The position numbers and the translations under genes are program-made. A stretch of 64,000 nucleotides of DNA from contig JACKMZ010000013.1 in assembly GCA_024235135.1 (NCBI GenBank), positions 1 through 64,000 on the forward strand, written 5' to 3'. Shown here piece by piece: positions 16,985-23,718 of the stretch (position 1 is the stretch's first letter; each line of letters begins with the position of its first letter). This DNA comes from Gammaproteobacteria bacterium. Lineage in GTDB: Bacteria; Pseudomonadota; Gammaproteobacteria; Competibacterales; Competibacteraceae. The notes beneath the pieces were generated by a model, which saw only the letters and a list, made by a program, of their open reading frames with translations, did not search any database and was not told where the DNA came from.

Positions 16985-17173
16985 TTTAGAGCAAGACTGT
17001 TCTCGACGTTTTCATCGAGTCGCCGGCCTCGGTCACGTACCGTGGTCTGGGCCAACCCGACTGGCAGATCCTCGCCAACATCAATAGGCGGTTTCTTAAC
17101 TAGGTACATGCGGTGCGCAAGCCGCTCCATGCAGTGTCCTTTAATCATTGCCATTTCCGGCGGTAATTTCCAA

Positions 17174-17521
17174 ATGTACCCGAGTACATTGAAACAATCC
17201 GCTTTCGCGGCCACGTTGGCGCTGAGTCTGACTTTTCAGCCCGCCATTGGACAGGAAGCCGAAGCGCCGGGCGAGGCGACGGAGGCTACCAAATCGCTGA
17301 ACGCCAAGCTGCTTCAAGTCTTGCCGTTCAGCGACAAGCAGTCGTTCGATGACGCCCATCATGGCTTCATCGCCCCCCTGTCCGACGAGATCGTCAAGAC
17401 CCAGGACGGCCGGCCCGTCTGGGACCCGAAGAAGTTTGGCTTTATCAAGGAGGGCTCCGAGGCGCCCGATACGGTCAATCCGAGTCTGTGGCGCCAGTCG
17501 CAGCTCATCAACATCTCGTAG
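17174..17521 (+). pseudogene. N-terminal fragment of an alkyl sulfatase (SdsA-like)
   Basis: It begins MYPSTLKQSAFAATLALSLT, a Sec signal peptide. It continues with LNAKLLQVLPFSDKQSFDDA, HHGFIAPLSDEIVKT and EAPDTVNPSLWRQSQL, the N-terminal signature of class III alkylsulfatases (linear primary alkylsulfatases with a metallo-beta-lactamase fold). Translation stops after LINIS, where the metal-binding domain should follow. The family is about 600-660 residues and only about 115 are here, without the HxHxDH zinc site. Non-functional as a sulfatase. Confidence 0.8.
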
Positions 17522-17770
17522 CCAGCCAAGCGTGGAAGGCGCGCCGATGATTGACCGGAAAGCCGATGCCACGCTGCCCAGATCGTAGCGGCCGTTACCG
17601 GGAATAGGCCCGGCATTCCATGGCTATCGACGACTTTCAACGCCAATGACCGCGTCATATCGTGGCAACCGCGATATAACGCGGTCTTCCATCGGCGCCG
17701 CTTTGCCATCTGATTTTCGTCGTTTTAATAACTATCTAATATTGAAGTAAATAATAGCTCTGATTCAGCA

Positions 17771-17786
17771 TGGCACGGGCTTTGAA
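17771..17786 (+). promoter_or_regulatory. Possible sigma54 promoter upstream of bufA1
   Basis: TGGCACGGGCTTTGA has a perfect -24 element (TGGCACG) and the right spacing, but the -12 element reads TTGA instead of TTGC. It lies 120 bases upstream of the bufferin gene. It is weaker than the site at 22025 but suggestive, given the sigma54 activator downstream. Confidence 0.35.
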
Positions 17787-17905
17787 ATAGGTTAATTCGG
17801 GCAGTCGCCGCGGGACGAACCTCCAAACCCACTTTCCAGGTTCATCCCCGCCCGGCAACACATCCCTTAATGTCGCGAACCTCAACCTCTAGGAGCTTAC
17901 CTGTC

Positions 17906-18172
17906 ATGAATAGCAAAACCCTCGTCAATTCCGCTCTCGTCGGCGTATTCACCCTGGGCCTCGTCGCGGCGGCTGGACAAGCCAGCGCCGCCGACAACAA
18001 GGGCGCCGAGAAGTGTTACGGCATCGTCAAGGCCGGCAAGAACGATTGCCAGACCAATAAGCATGCCTGTGCCGGGCAGGCTACCCAGGACGGTCAGGGC
18101 GACTCCTGGGTCTACGTTCCCAAGGGTACCTGCGAGAAGATCGTCGGCGGCAGCACGAAGCCCGCGGCCTGA
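17906..18172 (+). CDS. bufA1: BufA1-type bufferin precursor (DUF2282)
   Basis: An 88-residue secreted peptide precursor. A Sec signal peptide covers residues 1-28 (cleavage after ASA), then a core with four cysteines (37, 48, 55, 76) in the family pattern EKCYGIVKAGKNDC, HACAGQ and WVYVPKGTCEKIVGG. DUF2282/BufA1 peptides are RiPP-type periplasmic metal-binding peptides whose core cysteines are modified by BufB (DUF692) and BufC (DUF2063), which protects against copper stress. I chose ATG 17906, with AGGAG upstream, because it starts the signal peptide. A strong hairpin follows, then doxX. No bufB or bufC is present, so modification would need enzymes encoded elsewhere, or does not occur. Confidence 0.92.
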   Translation: MNSKTLVNSALVGVFTLGLVAAAGQASAADNKGAEKCYGIVKAGKNDCQTNKHACAGQATQDGQGDSWVYVPKGTCEKIVGGSTKPAA

Positions 18173-18244
18173 TCCGATTTCAAAACTCCCAAGCATCCCA
18201 TTTTCGCCAAGCCCCAGAGCGATTCGATAGGCATCTGAGTCGTT

Positions 18245-18272
18245 CTGCGGGCCGCCAGGCCCGCAGGATTTT
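18245..18272 (+). terminator. Strong hairpin between bufA1 and doxX
   Basis: CTGCGGGCC (18245-18253) and GGCCCGCAG (18258-18266) form a perfect 9-bp GC-rich stem with a 4-base loop, followed by GATTTT. The T-run is short, so it may be a partial terminator that lets bufA1 be expressed more than the genes downstream, or an RNA-stabilising end. Confidence 0.65.
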
Positions 18273-18340
18273 CAGCGGATCGACGGGCATGGGATCACAC
18301 GCCGATTGTCGATAGCCACTTCCCGCGGAGAACAACCCCG

Positions 18341-18892
18341 ATGATTGCCACAGACACGTTCGCTAAGCCGCCCGCCCGCTCGTTCTGGGCGCGCATCGCA
18401 CCGGTGCTAAGAAAAGCCGACGCCCTGTTTCACACAGTGGCGGCTTGGCTAACGCCGCTGGCCGATTTGCTGGCCCGTTACTGGGTCGCCGCCGCGTTCT
18501 TCGGTTCCGGCCTGACCAAAACCCTGACCGGCAGCTTCATGCTGTTTGGGCACACGTTCAACTATCCGTTGAGCCTGGTCCCGACGGAGAGTACGTTCAC
18601 GCTGTTCGAATATGAATATCACGTCCCCGTGTTGTCGCCCGTGCTTGCGGCTTATTTGGGGACGGCGGTGGAATTGCTGATGCCGGTATTCTTGCTGCTG
18701 GGTCTTGGCACCCGATATGCCGCCGCTGTTTTGTTCGTTTTCAACGTCATCGCCGTGGTGTCCTATCCGGAACTGATGGATGCCGGATTCCAAGACCACC
18801 AGGTATGGGGATTGTTGCTGTTGATCACGATCTGCCATGGCCCCGGTCAGTTGTCCCTGGATTATCTGATCGGTCGGTTGATGGGCCGCTGA
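18341..18892 (+). CDS. DoxX family membrane protein
   Basis: A 183-residue protein with four predicted membrane spans and the DoxX pattern ARYWVAAAFFGSGLTKTLTG near residues 46-65, followed by LGTAVELLMPVFLLLGLGTR. DoxX proteins are quinone-linked or redox-associated membrane subunits and often accompany bufferin operons, probably supplying redox chemistry or export. Here it lies 168 bases after bufA1 and 17 bases before the globin-like gene, in one direction. The substrate is unknown. Confidence 0.88.
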   Translation: MIATDTFAKPPARSFWARIAPVLRKADALFHTVAAWLTPLADLLARYWVAAAFFGSGLTKTLTGSFMLFGHTFNYPLSLVPTESTFTLFEYEYHVPVLSPVLAAYLGTAVELLMPVFLLLGLGTRYAAAVLFVFNVIAVVSYPELMDAGFQDHQVWGLLLLITICHGPGQLSLDYLIGRLMGR

Positions 18893-18909
18893 CTGACGAG
18901 GTCGGTCTC

Positions 18910-19494
18910 ATGAGCGAATTAGACCTAAGGATCGGCGACGACGGCGCCAGGGCAGGCGCTTTGGGGGCGTTACCCACGGCCGAGGAGCGGGAATTGTTGT
19001 GGCGCATCGGGTTGTTTTCGGCGGACGATGCGCTCGCCTTGCGGAAAATGTGGCGGATTCTACAGAACCAGACCGACGATTACCTGGACATGGTGCTGGG
19101 CGTGGTCGCCGCCTACCCAGCATTGGCAACGGTTCTGGACAGCGTCCGCATCAAGAATCCGGAGAAAACGACGGAAAACGACGCGGACATTCACCGGCTG
19201 TTTCGCCAATGGTTGCAGGAAACCTGCATGGCCCCGCACGAACTGTCCTGGCTTAAACGCGGGTATCGCGAGTGGCGATCGTCGCCGACGGCTCAGGCCA
19301 CCCCAATGCCATTGCCGAATTACCGTTACCTGATCGTTTTGTCGATTCCCTTGGTGGCTACCGCACGCTCCTTATTGCTTGCCAACGGCCTGGCGGCTCA
19401 GCCCGCCGAGGAAATGCAATGCGCTTTGCTGAAAGCCATCCTCCTGCAAGTCACCTTGCTCAGTAAACTCTACGTCAGGGAAGGCGCTTGGTAA
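18910..19494 (+). CDS. Protoglobin-like protein lacking heme-pocket residues
   Basis: A 194-residue all-helical protein that aligns along its whole length with protoglobins: ERELLWRIGLFSADD, then QTDDYLDMVLGVVAAYP, FRQWLQETCMAPHELSWLKRG, PNYRYLIVLSIPLVATAR, and LLKAILLQVTLLSKLYV at the C-terminus. Methanosarcina protoglobin has Trp-Tyr in the B helix and a proximal His in the F helix. Here the Trp-Tyr positions read Val62-Leu63, and the F-helix segment YREWRSSPTAQATP has no His and is about six residues shorter. So the fold seems kept and the heme ligands lost. It follows doxX closely and precedes the sigma54 activator. A non-heme sensor or partner role is possible; function not known. Confidence 0.75.
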   Translation: MSELDLRIGDDGARAGALGALPTAEERELLWRIGLFSADDALALRKMWRILQNQTDDYLDMVLGVVAAYPALATVLDSVRIKNPEKTTENDADIHRLFRQWLQETCMAPHELSWLKRGYREWRSSPTAQATPMPLPNYRYLIVLSIPLVATARSLLLANGLAAQPAEEMQCALLKAILLQVTLLSKLYVREGAW

Positions 19495-19747
19495 GAACGA
19501 GACGAGCCCGCCCCATCGCATTCCACGTGTGACGCCCGTGAAGCGGATAGGAAAAAGTGTTGAACGGATACTTCAATTGGCTTTGAAAGCACACATAATG
19601 GTTAGCGTTCGGATCTCGCACAGTTCTCGTCATGCCATGCGAATCCGCGACTGGGGAATATCCTGGCCGGCGAAGCGGTCTGGGAACGCCGGATGAAGTG
19701 AGAATGGCGGGTGCCGCTGTAGAGCCGGTCCGCCGGAGGATTGCCGT

Positions 19748-21736
19748 ATGAATATCACAGTGAAGTCATCCACTAGCGAGTTCTCCATGCCACCCATCGA
19801 TCCGGGGCCGGAAAGCGCCAACGAACAAAACGCCATGCACGCGGCCTTGAGCGCCATCGTCGAAGGCACGGCCACCGCCGCGGGGACGGAATTCTTTTAC
19901 GCGCTGGTGCGGGAACTGGCCCAAACTCTGAGTGTGCGTTACGCCTTCGTATGTGAGTTGCTGGCCAGTAAGACGCGGGTACGTACCCTGGCTTACTGGT
20001 TCAACGGTCGATTCATCGACAATATCGAATTCGATCTGGACGGCAGCCCTTGTGAGATCGTCATCCGGGGTGAAACGGTCTACTTCACCTCGAAGATCTG
20101 CGAGATGTTTCCCCGTGACAAGGGCTTGGTCAATTTGAGGATCGAAAGCTATTTCGGCGTGCCGCTGGTATCCGAATCGGGCAACGAGATGATGGGACAT
20201 CTGGCGGTGTTTCACGACAATCCCCTGATCAAGGAATTCCGGGGCATGGCGTTGCTCAAGATCTTCGCCACCCGCGCGCGGGTGGAACTGGAGCGCAAGC
20301 GGGCCGAGCAGGCCCTGCGCAAAAGCGAGGAACGCTTGGCGGGCGTCCTGGCTAGCGCGATGGACGCGATCATCACCATCGATGCCGAACTGTGCATCAC
20401 ACTGTTCAACCCCGCGGCCGAGAAAGTGTTTCGTTGCCCGGCGTCGGAGGCGATCGGCTCGTCGTTCGAACCTTTTCTCTCCAAACGCTTCGGCAATCTT
20501 CTGAAGGGCTATTGTCTGGCGATTCAACCCGCCACCGTGAGTTCTCAGCAACTGTGGGCGCCCGAAGGGTTGACCGCCCGCCGTCGCGACGGCGAGGAAT
20601 TTCCGGTGGAGGCCACGCTATCGCCATTGGCGATCGGGAATCAACGATTTTTTACGGTGATTCTGCGTGATGTGACCGAACGCTGGCAGTCCCAGGAGAC
20701 CCTCAAGCAGTTGCAATTGGAAAACGTCTATCTTCAAGAGCAGATCAAGACCCGGCAAAGCCCCGATCATATCGTCGGTGATTCGCCCGCCATGCAGGAA
20801 GTCTTCGCATTCGCCGAACAGGTTGCGGGCACGGATTCCACCGTATTGCTGACCGGCGAAACCGGAACCGGCAAAAGCGTCATCGCCCGCTCGATTCACG
20901 ATCTGAGTCAGCGACGGGGGAAGCTGTTCGTACCCGTCAATTGCGCCGCCCTGCCCGGCGAACTGGTGGAAAGCGAATTGTTCGGCCATGAGAAAGGGGC
21001 ATTCACCGGCGCGACGGCGCAGCGCAAGGGCCGTTTCGAACTGGCCGACGGCGGCACGCTGTTCCTGGACGAGGTCGGCGAATTGTCCGCCGGCGCCCAG
21101 GCCAAGTTACTCCGGGTGTTGCAGGATCAGGAATTCGAGCGGGTCGGCGGCCATCAGACCTTGAAGGTCAACGTGCGCCTGATCGCGGCCACCAACCGGG
21201 ATTTGGAGAAGATGGTCAAGGAGGGCGAATTTCGCGCCGATTTGTATTATCGGCTGAATGTCTTTCCGATACGAATGCCGTCCCTGGCCGAGCGCCCGAC
21301 GGATATTCCGCAACTTGCGCGCTTTTTTCTCGAAAAATTCTCCCGCAAGATGGGCAAAACGATTCACGATCTTTCGCCGACCGCGCATGACGCGCTGATA
21401 CGTTATCTTTGGCCCGGCAATATCCGGGAACTGCAGAACGTGATCGAACGGGCGACCATTTTGACACGGGGTCCGCTCCTGGAGATCGGCAATGCGCTCG
21501 TCCTGCGTCTGGAAGAACAAGATACGGAGGCTGTCGACGCGGACGCCGATGACGCACCCGATAGGCTGGTTTCCTTCGAGGAAATGGAGCGTAATTATGT
21601 TCTCAAGGTATTGGAAAGAACGCGTTGGGTCATTGAAGGCGAACAGGGCGCGGCGAGTATTTTGAATCTCAATCCCAGCACCCTGCGTTCACGCATGCAG
21701 AAATTACGTATTCAAAAGCCCAAAATCTCGCCTTAG
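19748..21736 (+). CDS. Sigma54-dependent transcriptional activator, GAF-PAS-AAA+-Fis
   Basis: A 662-residue enhancer-binding protein. It has a GAF domain (about 35-180), a short coiled linker, a PAS domain (about 195-310, FNPAAEKVF motif), and an AAA+ domain with Walker A GETGTGKS (370-377), the sigma54-contacting loop GAFTGA (417-422), Walker B TLFLDE (437-442) and the FRADLYYRLN arginine-finger region (495-504). It ends in a Fis-type helix-turn-helix. There is no response-regulator receiver domain, so the GAF/PAS domains probably sense a small ligand or redox state directly. A terminator follows, and then a near-perfect -24/-12 promoter precedes the GMC gene; that promoter is its most likely target. 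Confidence 0.93.
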   Translation: MNITVKSSTSEFSMPPIDPGPESANEQNAMHAALSAIVEGTATAAGTEFFYALVRELAQTLSVRYAFVCELLASKTRVRTLAYWFNGRFIDNIEFDLDGSPCEIVIRGETVYFTSKICEMFPRDKGLVNLRIESYFGVPLVSESGNEMMGHLAVFHDNPLIKEFRGMALLKIFATRARVELERKRAEQALRKSEERLAGVLASAMDAIITIDAELCITLFNPAAEKVFRCPASEAIGSSFEPFLSKRFGNLLKGYCLAIQPATVSSQQLWAPEGLTARRRDGEEFPVEATLSPLAIGNQRFFTVILRDVTERWQSQETLKQLQLENVYLQEQIKTRQSPDHIVGDSPAMQEVFAFAEQVAGTDSTVLLTGETGTGKSVIARSIHDLSQRRGKLFVPVNCAALPGELVESELFGHEKGAFTGATAQRKGRFELADGGTLFLDEVGELSAGAQAKLLRVLQDQEFERVGGHQTLKVNVRLIAATNRDLEKMVKEGEFRADLYYRLNVFPIRMPSLAERPTDIPQLARFFLEKFSRKMGKTIHDLSPTAHDALIRYLWPGNIRELQNVIERATILTRGPLLEIGNALVLRLEEQDTEAVDADADDAPDRLVSFEEMERNYVLKVLERTRWVIEGEQGAASILNLNPSTLRSRMQKLRIQKPKISP

Positions 21737-21775
21737 ATTCTTATCCGGTTTCAATCGAGTGCCGATTTTTTTATC

Positions 21776-21809
21776 GGCCCGTAGGCATTCATTGCTACGG
21801 GCCGTTTTT
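21776..21809 (+). terminator. Rho-independent terminator after the sigma54 activator
   Basis: GGCCCGTAG and CTACGGGCC form a perfect 9-bp stem, extended by GCA and TGC pairs, around a short loop at 21776-21803, followed by GTTTTT. It ends the activator transcript 40 bases after its stop codon. Confidence 0.88.
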
Positions 21810-22024
21810 ATGGGTTACGGGCAAACCATTCGGATTTCCCATCGGTTGATCGGAACCGCGTAAAAACCACTCTTGAGAAATGCCATTGCATTCAAAATCG
21901 TCCGCCGTGCTATTTAAAAGCGGTTGCGAAATGTCGTGGGTTTACCGAATCCAATATGGAATGAAGTTTTGAATGATAGCTACAACATAATGAATATTAA
22001 ACAAATTATGATGGTCCATAACAA

Positions 22025-22040
22025 TGGCATGGGGGTTGCT
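22025..22040 (+). promoter_or_regulatory. Sigma54 (-24/-12) promoter
   Basis: TGGCATGGGGGTTGCT matches the consensus TGGCAC/T-G-N4-TTGCT, with the invariant GG and GC at exact spacing. It lies between the activator terminator and the GMC oxidoreductase gene, on the same strand. Transcription would begin near 22052. Activator binding sites should lie in 21810-22000, but I could not define them. Confidence 0.75.
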
Positions 22041-22074
22041 AATTCGTAATTGACTGTCAAAGTCAGAAGCCCGG

Positions 22075-22263
22075 ATGAAACGTATGTTGTTGCTGAGTGG
22101 TTACTGGCCCCTGTACGTAAAAATTGAAATGTTCGGCCCGGAGAATTTGGCGACCGAAGAATTGTCAAGACGTGGCATCCACGAATTCCTATTTTCCGTA
22201 ACTCATGGCAAGACCCGTGGTTCGACGGCGGTGGTTATCGTCCCGGCCGCGGTTTATCGATAA
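22075..22263 (+). CDS. Candidate 62-codon leader ORF of the GMC operon
   Basis: The frame begins MKRMLLLSGYWPLYVKIEMF, just downstream of the predicted sigma54 start site, and its TAA stop overlaps the ribosome site of the GMC gene (TAAGGAG). That arrangement is typical of coupled translation. No family recognised and no strong ribosome site of its own. It may be a real small protein or a chance frame in a 220-base leader. Confidence 0.35.
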   Translation: MKRMLLLSGYWPLYVKIEMFGPENLATEELSRRGIHEFLFSVTHGKTRGSTAVVIVPAAVYR

Positions 22264-22275
22264 GGAGCCACCCCA

Positions 22276-23718
22276 ATGAACGAACACTATGACATCCTCA
22301 TCGTCGGTTCCGGCGCCGGCGGGTCGGCGGCGGCCTACTCACTGACCCGCGCCGGTCACCGGGTTCTGTTGCTGGAGAAAGGCGGGGAACTGCCGCGTGA
22401 CGGCAGCACCCTGGACGTGGACAAAGTCATCCGGCAGGGGATTTTCAAGAGTAAGGAGCCTTGGCTGGATAGGAACGGCCACGTTTTCGAGCCGGAGGAA
22501 TATTTCAACCTGGGTGGCAAGACCAAGTGGTACGGCGCCGCGTTGATTCGTTTCGAGCGGCATGAATTCGAGGCCGAGCCGGCTTACCAGTATCTGCCCT
22601 GGCCGATCGGCTACGACGACATGGAACCCTATTATGAGCAGGCCGAGTCGTTGCTCACCGTGCAGCACTTCGCGCTCGAACCGGACTTGCGGACCCTCGT
22701 CGGTAAATTGACGCGCAACGGCGCCGGTTGGGACAGCCGGCCCCTGGGATTGGCGCTGGACCCGACTATCGTCGATGATCCCACGGAGGCCGCGCACTTC
22801 GACGCCTTCGCCTCGGTCAAGAACCTGAAATCCGATGGCGAACACGCGATGCTGGAACACGTCCGCCGAGCGCCCAATCTCACCATTCTTACCGGACGGC
22901 CTGTCAGCCATTTCATCTTCGACACCCAAAGGCCCGAACGGCTGCTCGGCGCACGCGTCGCGGACGGTAGCGAATTTCGCGCCGACACGGTGTTGCTGGC
23001 GGCCGGCGCATTGCATTCGCCGCGTTTGTTGCAAACCTATCTGCGCGATAGCGGTCTGGCCGATAAGCTGCCGTGCGCCGACGCGGTGGGACGTCATTTC
23101 AAGCGTCACCTGCTCAGCGCCGTGCTGGCGTTCACCGCCACGCCCAAGACCGATTTGCTGCGCAAGACCGTGCTTCTGCTCAACCAGCGGACGCCCCACA
23201 GCAGTATCCAGCCCCTGGGCTTCGACGGGGAATTGTTGAGTACGCTGATTCCGGGATTTGTGCCCCGTGGATTGGCCCGTGCGCTGGGCCGTCGCGCTTA
23301 CGGGTTCTTCCTGCAGACCGAGGACGGGTCCGATCCCGCCAACCGCGTCGTCGCCAAAACCGATGGCGCCGAGTATCCCTTGCTCGACTACGATTCGGCG
23401 CGGATGCCGGCGGCGTTGGAGGAGCATCGGCGACTGGTGCGCACCTTCAACCGGTCGCTGATGAAAATCGGGATACCGGCGGCGGCCAAGGGAATTCCAC
23501 TGGCCGGCACCGCGCACGCTTGCGGAACCTTGGTTGCGGGCAACGATCCCCGGCATTCGGTCGTGGATGCCGACGGCAAGGTCCACGGTCTGGAAAACCT
23601 GTACGTGGTGGATGGCAGCGTCTTGCCGCGTTCCAGTCGGGGCAATCCTTCCTTGACGATTTACGCCTGGGCTTTGCGGGTCGCGGACCGTCTGGCGATT
23701 CGGTCGCCGTCCGCATGA
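22276..23718 (+). CDS. GMC family FAD-dependent oxidoreductase
   Basis: A 480-residue flavoprotein. The N-terminal ADP-binding motif is ILIVGSGAGGSAAAY (about 8-22). NLGGKTKWYGAALIRF follows in the FAD-attachment region, and the C-terminal GMC signature has His in GTAHACGTL and an Asn in RGNPSLTIYA, the usual catalytic pair. GMC enzymes oxidise alcohols or sugars and pass electrons to oxygen or to a membrane acceptor. No signal peptide is seen, so it is probably cytoplasmic. GGAG lies upstream of the ATG. The next gene starts within its stop codon (ATGA). The substrate may be a sugar or polyol, given the glucosidase partner. Confidence 0.9.
   Translation: MNEHYDILIVGSGAGGSAAAYSLTRAGHRVLLLEKGGELPRDGSTLDVDKVIRQGIFKSKEPWLDRNGHVFEPEEYFNLGGKTKWYGAALIRFERHEFEAEPAYQYLPWPIGYDDMEPYYEQAESLLTVQHFALEPDLRTLVGKLTRNGAGWDSRPLGLALDPTIVDDPTEAAHFDAFASVKNLKSDGEHAMLEHVRRAPNLTILTGRPVSHFIFDTQRPERLLGARVADGSEFRADTVLLAAGALHSPRLLQTYLRDSGLADKLPCADAVGRHFKRHLLSAVLAFTATPKTDLLRKTVLLLNQRTPHSSIQPLGFDGELLSTLIPGFVPRGLARALGRRAYGFFLQTEDGSDPANRVVAKTDGAEYPLLDYDSARMPAALEEHRRLVRTFNRSLMKIGIPAAAKGIPLAGTAHACGTLVAGNDPRHSVVDADGKVHGLENLYVVDGSVLPRSSRGNPSLTIYAWALRVADRLAIRSPSA

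Noticed and set aside
23073..23714. Long in-frame extension of the debranching enzyme frame inside the GMC gene
   Set aside because: The GMC frame over these bases is full-length and well conserved. The extension translates to low-complexity Arg/Gly/Ala sequence, and the ATG at 23715 overlaps the GMC stop as expected.
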